A stretch of 64,000 bases of DNA from the NCBI GenBank assembly GCA_025201375.1, contig JAIWZP010000055.1:62001-126000 (forward strand), read 5' to 3'. Of the stretch, positions 34,029 through 46,627 are shown piece by piece (within the stretch, counting starts at the first letter, position 1; every line of letters begins with the position of its first letter). The stretch is from Gongronella butleri. Its lineage: Eukaryota > Mucoromycota > Mucoromycetes > Mucorales > Cunninghamellaceae. A model generated the notes under the pieces. It made no database searches. It was not told the DNA's origin and saw nothing but the letters and a program-made list of their open reading frames with translations. Both the position numbers and the translations under genes were made by a program.

Positions 34029-35078
34029 GGCAGAAAAATAATTAAAAAAAAAAAAAAAAAGGAGCGAGAGGGTGCAATGAAAGTAATGGGATGAAAAAAT
34101 GGAGAAAGAAAGGAAAGAAGAAAGCAAAAAGCAAAAAAAGAGAGACACAGAGTAGCAATCAAGGGAAAAAAAAATTCAGGGGCAAGGTTTTTTTTTCATT
34201 TTATGCACTTAAAGGGGGGAGGGAGAAAGCACTACAAAAAAAAAAAAAAAGCAAACCAAGGAGTAACAGAAAAAGCAATTTCAAGAAATTGATTCAGGAG
34301 TTTTCTTTTTTTTTTCAATGGGCTCGGAAAGGAGACCATGCTCATGATGTGCTCTGTTTTTTTCTTTTTGGTTTTTTTTTTTTTTGAATTCGCATCCTGT
34401 CTCTGGTTTGTGGTATGTAAAAAGTGCAATGGCTGTAAAAAGGGAGGATGATCGCCCATCCCATGGACGACGCAGAACCTCATTAGCCAAAGTGCATCCC
34501 AATTACTTTGATTTGCCAATGAGTGTGACCCAATGACAAAAAAACAATACAAAAAATAGGGAGGAAAATAGACAAAAAAAAAAAGGGGGGATACACAGTG
34601 TCTTTTTGCCCCTGACCATCACTGACGTGTCCAAGATGAGAACAACACAGAGACATCTAGTCGCATGGATAGGAAAAAAAAACGAGAGACAGAGTCACAA
34701 TTTGAATGTAAATGTGGTGTCATTGACGCGTTAGAAACACGTGTGTCTTGTGTCGTGGCGCGCGTTTGAGGTGGGATTTGCTCGGCTTTTTCGAGTTGTT
34801 GGATCATGCGGCCCATGATCGATCTCTCAAGTGTCCGTGTAACCAGCACAATGGTAAAGGCATCAAGGAACAAGGGGTGCCCAAACAGTGGATTACACTT
34901 GCACGCCTCTTTTTTTTTTATGTTTTTGTTGCAAAAAAGAAAAAAGAACCCGATTTGTGTGGCTGCGGGACGACAAGGACCCCCTCGACGCGGCTCACGC
35001 TTCTTTTTGACAATGGCACGCATGGATCATTTTTATTTGGGGATGGGGGACACGTTTTTGTTATTATTGCGGGACAGA
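34029..35078. other. Intergenic interval between two minus-strand genes
   Basis: Contains the promoter of the Whi5-like gene and the 3' flank of the SH3 gene. It is full of A and T runs. An open frame at 34619-35023 (-) encodes nothing recognisable. An ACGCGT (MCB-like) hexamer sits near 34726 but such sites are common in this window. Confidence 0.35.
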
Positions 35079-36841
35079 TCACGTTGCATGAAAAGGAGGC
35101 ATTGGAGGAGGGCGAGGAGGGGATGAGGACTGGGCGACTCGTGGTTGCAGCGGGATGTGCTCCGAGGAGGTGGGGGAGGGGGACGATGAAGGTTTTAGCT
35201 GGGCTGTTGTCAGGGGTGAGGTGAGATGGTGTGGGGCCCATGAAGACAGCAGGAGCATCGATGCCGATCTTACAACGCGGTTGTTGGGACTTGTCAATTG
35301 TCGTTTCAGCGTGGGCAGCGGTGGCGTCAATGGCCATTCGTCGTCATCCGACGACGGAGGGCCCATGAGGGTCGTGGACCGGCTCGGCAGAGGCAATGGC
35401 TCGCTGTCATGGTGTTGTGAGAGAAAGAAATGCACAGCATCCCCCAATCTGGGCTCCTCTTGCACCTTGGTCCACACCGCAGCCATTGGGATGCTACGGA
35501 TGCAAATGAGTGGGAAATAGCCTTGCATCCCCGTGTGGAGATTGTACCCTAAAATTCCCAAAAAAAAAAAAAAAAAAAAAAAAAAAGGGATGAGCCTCCC
35601 CGCATTCATTCATTTTTTTTTTTGGCCTACCAATGGCCCAGTCTTCATTGGTATAGCAAAACACGTAGATCAAATCGTCTTTTGCCAGGGTGAGATCGAC
35701 GGCCCAGTCGGCCTTGTTGACGTAAATGGCCTCATAAAAGCATGGATCGTCGCGAACAGCGCTTGTGAGTGTATATTTCAAAGGAGGCGCGTCGGCCGAG
35801 ATGACCGAGGTGGCCGAGGCGGCCGAGGCGCGCGTGGTGTGGCTCATGGCACCAATGGATGAGGCGGCAAATGGATTTATTGTGGCGGCGGCCACCTTGG
35901 CGTCGCTATTGCGCACCAGTTGCTGCTGAGCCTTGAGCAACGGCGACGTGTCAGGTGATAGTGTGTGATACCGGTCGTTCGTCTTGGCAAATGGCCACCA
36001 CTTGCGCGTCGTTTTCTGCAAAGTCGACGAAAACGATGAATTCGGCTCGTTTTGACGCGTGTTGAGCCTCGGTGCAAGGCAATGCCATGCACACCCGGCA
36101 AGAATCAACAGACCCAGGGTGCCCACAATCGCAATGGCCACAATGGCGGCTATTGACAGGCCGCGCGTGGCGCACGTGCTGGCTTGTTGGCCACAGCAGG
36201 GATCGGCATAATTACCCGCTGATTGGCAATAGTGACACCATTGATCTTGCGTAAAGTTGCCTGGACGAGGGGTAGAAATTCAGCCGACGCGTAAAAAAGA
36301 AAGGAAACAGAAAAAAAGAAAAAGAGAAATGTCTCTTGTTTTTACCTGTGCATTGTGCTTGATTTTGGTACGCATGGATGCATGTTGTGTTTGCGGCTGG
36401 GATCGTCGTGTTGCAGAGCGGATTTGGCTGCTGTACTGAGCACATTGAGCCTGCGAGCGCTGTGGTGATGGCGCTGCAAGTGTCGGGACAGAGCCGTGAT
36501 GAATTGGCAGCCAGCATGTTACACTGGGCGGCGGACATGCCTATCATCTGGGAGCACACAATGGTGCTGGCCATCAGGGGCGCCAACACGATTGACGCTG
36601 CTGTCGACGTGCAGTGGAACGAATTGTCCCACCATGTCGGTGAGACCACGGCAGCTGCAACGTGTTGATCGAGATCTTGCGCAGACGTGATGATGCTTTG
36701 GTTGCCAAGCCAGGGTATGAGCGACGGATCGACGGCAAATGATCCGAATCCGCGGCAGAACAAGGACGTGTTGAGGCTGATGCACAAGCCATGGATCATC
36801 GGCACCAGTCCCATAAAAAGGGGCAAAAAGAGCAGCAGCAT
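35079..36841 (-). CDS. Single-pass membrane protein with cytoplasmic SH3 domain (Fus1-like architecture)
   Basis: Exons 36841-36346, 36260-35631 and 35548-35079 give 531 residues. A signal peptide (residues 1-18, ending PMIHG) is followed by a Cys-rich extracellular region with several N-glycosylation sequons and paired cysteines. A membrane helix (IAAIVAIAIVGTLGLLILAG) comes near residue 215, then a basic cytoplasmic linker. An SH3 domain runs from residue ~315 (CFYEAIYVNKADWAVDLTLA, through DLIYVFCYTNEDWAIG, to GYFPLICI). The tail has Pro-rich stretches including PPRPPPMPP. Such proteins link the cell surface to actin or polarity factors (Fus1/WSC-type architecture, inference). The intron at 35630/35549 splits the SH3 domain. 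Ligand and pathway unknown. Confidence 0.8.
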
Positions 36842-37815
36842 TTTATCTGGAGGACAAAGGGAGACGAATGAGTGGATGAGCGCATAAAGCGACAAGAAGG
36901 GGTATATGATGCGTGCGGAACAAGGTTTTGAAATGAGGCGTTATGATACAAAAAAAAAAAAAAACAAGGGAGCAGAAGACTGCCTTGTAAAAAAAAAGGA
37001 GCAAAGGGAGAATCGATGCGATGGAAAAATGCAAACGTGTTGTTTCTAGCCCTGATGGATAAATGACGGCACGAATGAGGACAATTGGGCGGCGGATTTC
37101 ATACGATGGTGCAATTCATCCTCCAAGAAAAAAGAAATAAAAGAGCCAAACAGAAAAGAAAGAAAAGCAAATCCATTCTAAAAAAAAAAAAATAAAGCAA
37201 AAATCATCATCATCCAAGCATGCACCCCCACCTGACGCTTGGATGATGGGATGCAAAGCCTTTTGGGAGAGATGTATTTTTAGAAAACCACAAAAGCTGG
37301 TAACATCAGGCGCGATTGCCAAGCTAGGGTCTTTTTGCCGATCTTTTTTTGTCTGATTGTTTTTGCACAGATGACAGGCTCCCAACAGGGCCGTGCTGGC
37401 CACTTTTCGTGTTTTTTTTTTTCCTCTGCCAACGAGACCATTTTTGCCAAGTCGTGTCAAAAAGACGCGCAAAAAAAAAAAAAAAAAAAAAACGGACACG
37501 TTGACAATGCAACACCTTGGCAAAGGCTTGGCCGTTTTTTTTTTCCTTGTCTTGTCAAATTGCCCATTGCCGCATTTGGCGTGCCGTTTGAGAGGAGAAG
37601 AAAGACAGAGGCAGGGCGAGAGGGGCATTGGCAGAATTAAGATATGAGGAGGAACAGGGATGTCAGGGAACAAAAAAGTCTGGGCCAATCATCGGCCTTT
37701 TAAACAGATAGGCTCCTTTTTTTTTTCCCTCTTGTTTCTTTTTCATTTGCCCTTTTCTTTTTTTTTCTTTTTTTTTTTTCTACACCTCCTCGTTTTTTCT
37801 TTTGTTTTCCTAGCA
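36842..37815. promoter_or_regulatory. Divergent intergenic region of the SH3 and SCS7 genes
   Basis: No gene is supported. Runs of A and T dominate, and 37730-37812 is a long pyrimidine tract ending TTTTCCTAG just before the SCS7 ATG. This could be a 3' splice site of a 5'-UTR intron. Confidence 0.35.
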
Positions 37816-39093
37816 ATGAAGGCCTATAGTTTGCAAGAAGTTCAGCGCCACACGAGCAGCAAGTCGTGCTGGGTCATTTACAACAAGCAAGTGTACGATG
37901 TGACCGAGTTTATGCTCGATCACCCTGGCGGCGACGACCTTATTCTGCAATATGCAGGCAAAGATGTGACGGCCGTGCTAAAGGATCCGCTTGAGCATGA
38001 GCACTCGGACGCTGCGTACGAGATCCTGAGCGAGAATTGCATTGGTGTGCTGGACGACAGTGCCATTGATGCCGGCCACGGCGAGCGCGAGCGTCTGCAC
38101 CGCCAGCGCATGGCCCTGCTTGAGCAAGAGGAAGAAAGCAAGACATACAGCCTGGCCGATTTCAGACCAAAGGAGACGGACACGCTCGCAGACATGAAGA
38201 CCAACCAATTCTTGGACTTGCGCAAGGCCTTGATCCCTCAATTCTTCCACACAAATTTCACAAAAGAATTCTACCTCGAGCAAGTCCACAAGCCGCGCTA
38301 TCTGCCGCACCCAGCCATCTTTTTTGGCCATCCGTTGCTCGAGCCATTGAGTAAGACTGCCTGGTATGTCGTGCCGTCGCTGTGGTTGCCCTTTGCCGCC
38401 TACCAATTCAGCTGCTCGTGGGCCTTTGACATGCACTACGTCTCCATCTTTTGCTTCTGCCTTGGCATCCTCATCTGGACGCTCCTCGAGTATCTGTTGC
38501 ACCGCTTCCTCTTCCACGTCGACGACTACTTGCCTGACCACCAAATGGCCTTCCTCATCCATTTCACCCTGCATGGCTTCCATCACTATTTGCCCATGGA
38601 CAAGTAAGTCAATCCCCATCCCCGCCCCCACCCTTTTTTGCGTGCTGGCTGCTGAGTCAGGCCTGAATGCGATGCTTTTGGGGTGCCGCCGCCGCTTTCT
38701 GCGTGGCATTCCGCCCTGGGCCCAGGGTTTTTTTTTTTTTTTGCTCACCCCAATCTTTTTTTTTTTTCTTTAAAAAAAAACAGGCTTCGTCTGGTGATGC
38801 CGCCTACATTGGGCATTGCAATTGCCTACCCTCTTGTCAACCTCGGCTTTTTCCTGTTCCCGCTGGGCATGGCTCACGCTGTCGTCGCTGGTGGTGTCAC
38901 AGGCTATGTCATGTACGACTGCACGCATTATTACCTGCATCACGCCAAGGTGTTCAAGTATCATTTCCGCGAGATGAAAAAGTATCACATGGCCCACCAT
39001 TACAAAAACTACGAGGATGGCTATGGCATCACATCCAAGATCTGGGACGTCATCTTTGGCACAAAACTGATGTATACCTCGGCACGCTCATAA
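37816..39093 (+). CDS. SCS7: Sphingolipid fatty-acid 2-hydroxylase (cytochrome b5 fusion), Scs7-like
   Basis: ER enzyme that alpha-hydroxylates the very-long-chain fatty acid of ceramides. Exons 37816-38603 and 38784-39093 give 365 residues, normal for the family. An N-terminal cytochrome b5 domain (residues ~4-80) has the haem motif HPGGDDLILQYAGKD. The di-iron fatty-acid hydroxylase domain follows with four membrane helices and the histidine boxes HRFLFH, HGFHHYLP, HYYLHH and HMAHHY, ending in the family-typical YEDGYGITSKIWDVIFGT. The single intron interrupts the domain just after HHYLPMDK. No ER retrieval KKxx signal is present at the C terminus (ends TSARS). Confidence 0.95.
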
Positions 39094-40029
39094 TGCATCT
39101 CCTTCTTTTTCTCTCTCCCCCCCCTTTTTTTTCCTCCTCTTGCCTCCATGTGTTTCCTTAATATTGTATAATTCATGCGCTTTAGCCTACCCTCTCTCGC
39201 TCTCTTCATCTTTTACACATCTACACCTAATATTCTGCTCCCATCGTACATTGTTATTTTTTTTTATTTTGTTCCCGTCTCCCCGCGTCTCTACAAAATC
39301 AAGTAAAAAAGAAAATTTGATGTGGAAAAATCCAAAAACACAGGTCGTGCTTGGGGCATATTGTACGGTAGATGCACGTGGCAAAAGGGCCGTCGTCAGC
39401 GCAAAACACCGACGTTTTTCTTGTTTGCATCGCGATGGCCCGTCTCCAGAGACGCAGATGCCCACTGCGCCACCTTTGCGCGAGGCGTCGGTCCGAGCCT
39501 CCGCTCGATAGCTGCTTGTGCCACCTGCCGAGTCGCTGATAGCAAAAAAAAACAGGCAGACGATGAGAAAAATGACATGCCGAGCGTCATCTAGTTGTTT
39601 TTATGCATCCGGTGCGCTGCGTGCCTTTTGTCATAACCCTAATATGCGTACTCCACGTGTACGCACGTACATAGAAACTTTTTTTTCCTTGGAAAATGTG
39701 TCATTTTCATCCGATTAAGAGGAGCTTGAAGGAAGGCCCTTGCTCGCCGGTCGCCGCGTCTTGCATCTGTTTGAAAAAAATCAGCCATTATCACAACCAA
39801 CAGCGTCTGACATATTGCACGAAAGCGCTATTTTCATTTGTTCACAAGATTATACACATAAACCTGCTGTTTCTTGCTTGATCCGTTCATTTTTTGGGTT
39901 CAGTGGACAGAAAACGTGGTGACATTTCAATGAATCCAGCATCACGTTACTGTATCTTGGGCCTTTTAAATAGACATGTTTGCGGATTTACTTTTCAAAA
40001 CGAAGAAGAGTAGAAGACGCGTGTTTTTC
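39094..40029. other. Intergenic interval downstream of SCS7
   Basis: T-rich 3' flank followed by mixed sequence with no credible gene. Short open frames at 39140-39594 are not supported by splice signals or motifs. Confidence 0.4.
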
Positions 40030-41440
40030 AGACTTTGGCGGCTTGTTGTGCCTCCAGAAATTTTTTTACAGCCTACCTATCATACCGGCGGATGAAAAGC
40101 GCGTCGCGACACGAACTACAGCCCAATGATGCCTGCGAGCTGCGACAAGTCCGCCCGATTTTTTTTGAGCCTGCAAATTCCAGAAACCTTCAATTAATCT
40201 ACAGTATTTTGCATTTATCTCGCCATCTACTTGGACAATCCCGTTCAAACCAGGTGCTTCGCGTTCAGCGCAGAATTTGCAACAAAAAGGTTTAAAATAC
40301 CAAAGCGCTACAACCACTTTTTAAAAATTCAGGGGTCACGCTTTAAAATCTCAAAAAGGGAAATTTTGAACTCCGAGTGATCGATGCATCCCAAACAGGT
40401 AACTCCGACCATTTGCTATTGGCTGACAAAATGGCAAGTCGCCCCAACGTAAGAAAAAAGTCCAAAGATTGACGCATGAACGGCGATCGACTGAGAAACG
40501 TGCCTGCTTTGGGCAAGATTTTTTTGCAAAATTTGAAGGTTTGACACTTCCAAATTTAAAGTGCGTAGATTGCATGGAAATTTTATTTTTTTACGTATTT
40601 TTTTATTTTGTGCACTTTCGTGCACTGATGAGTGGTGGGCTGCAGTCTGGTGAAGAAATGACGGATGCAAAAAGTTAAAACCCAAGTTACAGTAGCGCCC
40701 CGCAAGTCATCCCATTAAATGCTTTGCTCCCTGTTTGTTATCAAATCTGCAATAAAAATCACAGATCAGTTACAGTACAGTAGAAGACCGTTGCTGAGCA
40801 AATCGTTATCAAAGATTTTGCCAAAAAAGTGGATTTTCTCTGCCAGTTTTGGTCATCCATCGGTGAAACTGGTCCCGTTCGATAGAGATTCGGCAGCTGC
40901 TTTTGACATGTTATCATAAAAGTACTTTTGATTGTTTTTCCAGTTGTCGAGAATATTGATTTTCAAAATTTATCCAATGTTTGATCGATTTTTGCAAGCG
41001 TGCAAAGGTCGTCCGTCGGGCGAGCAAACAATCTGAAAATGCCATCCGAGTGCGTCTCTTTTTAAGGATGCCAGTTTCACCACGATCTACTATTAAATAT
41101 TTCATGAGCCTGTGCAGCTGGATTTGTGAAAATACTGGCATTTTGAGTTCATCCTTGCAAGGTTTCAACGAACCTCTGGATTTTAATGGTTCACTGAAAA
41201 GAGACGCTTGGAAAACACCAACAACTGGCAAAGTTTGGAAGCAATCCATTGATGATTCTTGGTGGTCAGTATTGCATTTCTGAAAATTCAAAAAACAGCG
41301 ACTACCTCGAGAACAACCGCCTTGTTGACCTTGGGATTTTGCTGCTGGGCTTCCAAGGTGGCACTCTCCGAAACATTGGCGCAGATTTTGATGGCGATCC
41401 ATCAATGATTTTGGCCTCCTGCAAAAAATTGTCAAAAGTT
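40030..41440 (+). repeat. Dispersed repeat R, copy 2 (longest continuous copy)
   Basis: Its first 650 bp match 4075-4735 and, less continuously, 51400-51960. Its second half, from about 40690, matches 51960-52470 and again 52680-53000 (GTGAAACTGGTCCCGTTCGA near 40863, GTCGGGCGAG near 41014). It therefore shows that the 5' and 3' parts belong to one element of at least 1.4 kb. A 173-codon minus-strand frame at 40914-41435 is not conserved in the other copies. Confidence 0.75.
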
Positions 41441-42081
41441 GGGCTGTAGCTCGTGGTGTCGTGGATGTGTTACTGTAATAATTTGGTGCTGTTGTAGCAG
41501 ATTAGCTCGTTACTGTAGCAGCGCGTTTTCTCGGCATTTACCCGCCGGAAAGAATAATCTAAAACCTCTCATCAATGCTCACTTATTATCATATATACAG
41601 TACCAGGTAAAAGCAGAAATAAAGCAAATGGATCACGTTTTTTTGGCTTTTTTTTTTAAATTCGACTCTTTATTGTGTGGAAATTTGATGGCATCCTGGA
41701 ATACTACTGTATTTTTGCGACTTTTATTTTTGGGCCAGCCCATGGCCGCACGCTATTTTGCTACTGTATTTCCCCCGCAAAATCATACGGAACTTGCTTT
41801 TTTTTTGGAGACAGATGCGTACATTCACGGGACTCTCCATTTTCGGTTTCTCCGTTGCGCTCTGCCTTGGGACGTTGCTACAATTGACGCGACGAAATCA
41901 GGCCACGAAAAGCGTTCAATGACACCCACCGAGCTTTTTTTACTGTATATTTTTTTGCGCCGGTGTGTGCTGCGCGCGTCGGATTCCGGCTGAGCTTGAA
42001 ATGTTTGTGTCATGCCGATATGAGCGCTACATTTTCCACGCTTTTTTAATCTTCGTCTGTCCTTTCTCCCAAGCATCTGTT
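41441..42081. other. Upstream region of the UBA-UBX-LRR gene
   Basis: Contains five or more TACTGTA/TACAGTA heptamers between 41470 and 41950. The open frame 41439-41993 (+) crosses this AT-rich stretch and has no recognisable domain, so it is not called. The promoter of the downstream gene must lie in its last part. Confidence 0.4.
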
Positions 42082-44734
42082 ATGGCCAACCACGACGACA
42101 AGTTAGCTCATCTCCTTGACTTGGGCTTTGAATTGGAAGACTGCGTGCGCGGCTTGGAGAGGCATGACGACAACCTACAGCAGGCGGCCAACTGGTAAGG
42201 ATGGGGGCCACGAAAAGCGAGGCTTTGTCTTTTTTTTCGCCTTTCCGCCATAAAAAAAAAAAAGGCTCACAAATGGACTTTTTTTTTCGTTGGGGCGACC
42301 ATTTGTAGGCTTCTCACGAAAGACGACTCGACGACGCTGCGCCTAGATGCCACGTTGGTGGGTGGTGGTAGCGCGCCTATTGCGGCTGCGCCCGAGCGGG
42401 TCTCTGAACAGGATAATTCGGGCGGTGGCGACGCGCACGACGTGACGCGGCAGCGGCAAGAGGCTATGGAGCAAGCCAAGCTGTCTCGCGAGCAAAAGCG
42501 GCGGGACGAGCAGGCGCGGCGGCGCGCACTCGAGGAATTCAAGCAAGACCGACAGCACGTCAATGCCCTGAAGCCGACAATGCAGCCGCAGCCGCAGCCG
42601 CAGCCGCCACACAGCCACCACGACGACGTGCAATCCATCCAGCAGAAGCTAGTCCAAGACAAGCAATTGGACCGCATGGCTCGCAAACGCGCTTTGGATC
42701 GCATCCAGATGGATCGCATCGAACGCAAGCAAAACCAGCCAGCACGCCGCACACCACCTTGCCCATCCATCGCTCCCACGGCGACCCCGGCTCCAGCGTC
42801 ATCATCCGCTCCAACTTCAATGCATGCATTGATTCAGGTGAGACAAGATGGGTCCAATGAGCGTTCATCAGGCCCTATCTGACCTTTTTTTTTGCGCTTT
42901 GTAGTTCAAATTGATCGATGGATCCACGATTCGCGAGAAATTCCCTTGTACAGCGACAGTCCACGATGTGTGCGCCTTTGTGTTTGCCAAGGAGCAGGCA
43001 AAAAATGCCTCGTTGGCGTCCATGGACCAGATTATTCTTGTTTCGGTAAGATAAGAGCCATAAAAGACAAGGATTTTCCGTTCCCTGACCTTTTTTTTTT
43101 TAAGGCGTACCCGCGTCGTACCTTCACCGCTGAGCAAGGGGCCATGACAGTCGTCGAAGCTGGTAAAAAAAAAAAATGGGTTTTATGGTAAAAACAAGAA
43201 TTGTGTGGGTGTTCATAGCGATCTTTTTTTTTTTTTTTTGCAGGATTTCATCCAAATGTGTCACTCAACGTTGCACGCGCCGCGCCTGTGGCACCTGTTG
43301 TCGCGGCAACAACAAATGAATCCACAGCCGATGGCAGCATCAGCAGCAACCATCGCGACGACGGCGACGATGGCGATGACGAAGAAGAAGATGAGGAAGA
43401 GGACGATGAGGATGATGAAGAAGAAGAGGAAGAAGAAGAGATGAGCTATACGCCGGAGGAGCCACGATCGCCATTGGACGCGTCACAGGCGATGGCGCCG
43501 ACGTTGCCACACAGCGTGATCAATCCGCATCGTGCACGGCAGCGGCAGCGGCAGCATCGGTCTCAGCCCACATTTTGGCGCCATCAGCCTACAGGCAGTG
43601 GCCAGCGGCTTGGCGACGAGGCCATGGTGGAGTCTGTACCTGATGATGATGCCGCAGAGCAGCAGCAGGCAGAGCCCATGGATGTGGACCAAGACGAACC
43701 CGACCCCAATGTCCCCGACCGACAGAATGTGCTTGCAGCCATTCAGCACCGCGCCGCCGCTGCCGCTGAGCACAATCTGTCGATGATGCCGCCCTCGCCA
43801 CCGCGCAAAATCGCCAAACGACGCGTCTGTCGCACCCTCAAGGACACCTGCTTGCAGCAGATGAGCAGTAAGTGGTTGGGATTTGAAACGAAATCAGCTC
43901 ACGCTATTCATTTTTAGTGATTTTGTCATCTACGAGCAAGGATACCAATCGTTTTCTCAAATCCATGTCATCCATCTCACCCAGCCTTGCCACGGTTCTC
44001 TCAAAGCATCTGATGCAGACTAACAAGCTGGACCGGCTGGCCATGCGAAGATTGGCGCGATCATGGTAATCAAACTAGAGAGAGAGAGAGAGCGAGAAAA
44101 AAAAAAACAAAAAAAAACGAAAAAAAACGGCCAACGCTTGTCTTACGATTGGGTCCTTTTTTTTAGCCTCGAGCACATGGTGCTGGACACATACTCGTAC
44201 ACCACGGATTCTTTGCTAGCAGAGCTGGCTCACTCGTCAACATTGTGCAATATTAGCCTGCGAGGGTGCGATTTGATTACGGATGCAGGCGTTTGGGAAT
44301 TACAAGGCAACAATTGAATATGAGAAAGCATGTTGCTTGGCCGCTAACCCGCTTTTTTCTTTATCATAGGTCTGAAACATCTGGAATATCTAGATTTGTA
44401 TCATTGTAAAATCACGGACAAGGGCTTGTTGTATTTGACTCGTAAGTCGTTTGCGCCATTGGCCTCGAGAAATGAGAGCCTTTCTCACTTTTTTTTTCCT
44501 TGACATGTGTGAAGATCTGCCTGTGCTGCGACACCTGAATCTGGGCCACACACACATTACAAACAAGGGATTTCACCAGTGGACAAAGCACGCGGCGTGC
44601 AAGGACGAGTTAGATACGCTCATCCTGACCAATTGCGTGCGTCTGACGAGCAGCACCACGTTGGCTGCGCTGGAAGGTGGGTGAAAACGAAACAAAACAA
44701 ATAAGAAAAAAAAAAGACGCGCCGACTGATGCCC

Positions 44735-44772
<38 letters not shown>

Positions 44773-46074
44773 CAGGTTTCACGGAATTGAGACGCCTGGT
44801 GGTGGATAACACCAAGTTGGGCCCCCAGGAGGTCAAACCCACGTGGTCGGCGCGTCGCACTCTTGAGTCGCTCAACATCAGCGGCACAGACATGACGGAC
44901 GATGATTTGATCCAATGGGTGGCGGGCCTGTCCAAGCTACGTGAGCTCTCTGTTCTTGGGTGCCTCAAAATGACGACACGCGGCTTGGCAGGACTGGCGC
45001 GAGGTACGATGGCCGGCGCAATGCGTCGAAAATAGGGTCTTTTATTGGTGATCCTTTTTTTTTTTTTAGGTCTTCCTATGCTCTCAATGATTCGATTCCC
45101 CCACTATTCTTACGAAATGGACGATCTGTTGCCACGATTCCAAGGTAAAAAAAAAAAAAAAAAAAAGGCACACAAAAGGATGATTCATGTCTTTTTTTTT
45201 CTTGTAGATTTACCATTGCACACGCTTGATCTGACGAGCTATGCCCAAGTCACGGACATGAGTATGGATGCCATTTCACGCATGACGCGTCTGACGTATC
45301 TCAGCCTTTCGGGCACCAAGATCACGGATCAAGGCTTGGCCACCCTCTCAGGTAACCCGAAAAATAGGCATGATTCACGAGAACCTCCTTTTTCACGTCA
45401 CCTGGTTTTCTCCTTGGCCTTTTTTTTTTTTTTTTTTAGAATTGCACGAGCTGCAAGAGCTCTTCTTGGATCGCACACATATTACGGATCAGGGCATCGT
45501 GGCCATAAAAGGTAAGTGACAATGCCGATGGGCGGCGTCGACGGATAAGGAGGTGATGTGGTGCCAGGAGCCATGCATGCTGATGATGATGATGATGTTT
45601 GGCGTGCTAGATCTCAAGCACCTAATCACACTGTCCATTGCCGCGACACTTGTGACGGATGACGGACTGCAAGTCCTTGGCGATGAAACGCTCACCGGGT
45701 TTGTCCACGTCTTGCAAACCTTGAATGTGCAGAATTGCACAGGCATTACCGACCGCGGCGTGCATTGTTTGACAGGTAAAAAAAAAAAAAAATAAAAATA
45801 AAAGGCGCGCCTGGTGAGACGAAATCACCGCATGCTCAATTTTTTTTTTGTTTTATGGCACAGCCTTGACTCATCTGACGCGGTTGAATCTCAACCACAC
45901 CAGTGTCACGCAGGACTGCCTGCAGGTCTTGACAGGTATAGTGGCAGACGACGGCAATGTACTGCACTGATGCACTGACTTTTTTTTTTTTTTCGTCCAT
46001 TTGTAGACCTTCCACATTTGCAGCCGGTGCGCCTACTCGGCATTGAGCGCCCCGAGTCTGAAGAAGTCGTCTGA
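42082..46074 (+). CDS. UBA-UBX-leucine-rich-repeat fusion protein
   Basis: Sixteen exons (42082-42194, 42309-42837, 42905-43045, 43105-43162, 43244-43867, 43918-44065, 44167-44306, 44370-44441, 44515-44676, 44776-45003, 45070-45144, 45208-45351, 45440-45511, 45611-45775, 45864-45935, 46007-46074) join in frame to 936 residues. A UBA domain (residues ~1-40, LLDLGFELEDCVRGLERHDD) is followed by a charged coiled coil like UBXN1/SAKS1, and a UBX domain (~215-295, with the FKLIDGSTIREKFP start) which in this family binds p97/Cdc48. Next comes an acidic run, a linker, then about ten RNI/F-box-type LRRs (for example LEYLDLYHCKITDKGL). It suggests a ubiquitin-Cdc48 adaptor with an LRR substrate-binding arm (inference). 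Intron 7 needs a GC donor at 44307. Confidence 0.82.
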
Positions 46075-46210
46075 TCAAGTTGGACCGAGGTGTATCAATA
46101 AAAACAGGCTTGATTTACTTTATTACAAGGCGAGGGGGGGATATGCATACAAGAGTTGGTTGGTAAGAGGGTACGACAGAGTTCAAAAACAGAAAAAAAA
46201 AAAGATGAAA

Positions 46211-46627
46211 TCAGTAACGATGCTGGTGAGCATTGTCATTTTGCTGATGATGATGGTAGCTTTGCTGGCTCATGGGTGTCATGGGCGGCTCTTGCATCTG
46301 TTGGTATTGGTGATTGGGATTGGCGGTGCTTGGGATCTGATTGAGCATGTGCATTTGGCGCTGATTCTCGGCAGCAAGACGGCGACGCATGCCAAGGACG
46401 CTCCTGACGATGTAATACGCAATCAAGCCCACAACAATGAGCGCCACGACAATGATGATCACGTAATGGTGGTCCTGCATAATCCACGACGTGTTTTGGT
46501 TGTTTGCATTGCTGGAGTCCATGGTATTGTTGAACCCATTGCTGGAAGTCACCGCCTGCGCACGCACCATGGCGACGCCGTGCAGCAGCAAAAGTAGTAG
46601 AAGATTGGTGCTGATTCGTGCAAGCAT
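46211..46627 (-). CDS. Small secretory-pathway membrane protein, unknown function
   Basis: A single-exon gene of 138 residues. Signal peptide at residues 1-23 (LLLLLLLHGVAMVRAQA), a short Asn-rich lumenal segment with NTS and NTT-like sequons, one transmembrane helix (VIIIVVALIVVGLIAYYIV) followed by an arginine-rich stop-transfer stretch, and a Gln/His/Pro-rich cytoplasmic tail ending HQHRY. The layout is a type I membrane protein. It converges on the UBX-LRR gene with 136 bp between stops. No family recognised. Confidence 0.7.
   Translation of the reverse strand: MLARISTNLLLLLLLHGVAMVRAQAVTSSNGFNNTMDSSNANNQNTSWIMQDHHYVIIIVVALIVVGLIAYYIVRSVLGMRRRLAAENQRQMHMLNQIPSTANPNHQYQQMQEPPMTPMSQQSYHHHQQNDNAHQHRY

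Noticed and set aside
34720..34735. ACGCGT as an MCB cell-cycle element for the Whi5-like gene
   Set aside because: The hexamer is frequent across the whole window, including coding exons, and this copy is about 700 bp from the start codon.
34619..35023. Open frame downstream of the SH3 membrane protein gene
   Set aside because: Low-complexity ends and a T-run-derived Phe tract; no motif; likely 3' UTR or intergenic.
40914..41435. 173-codon minus-strand frame inside repeat R copy 2
   Set aside because: The frame is not kept in the matching parts of copies 3 and 4, so it does not look like coding sequence under selection.
41439..41993. 184-codon open frame upstream of the UBX-LRR gene
   Set aside because: It crosses several TACTGTA motifs and AT-rich repeat-like DNA, has a Cys/Phe/Leu-heavy composition, no domain and no splice relation to the downstream gene.
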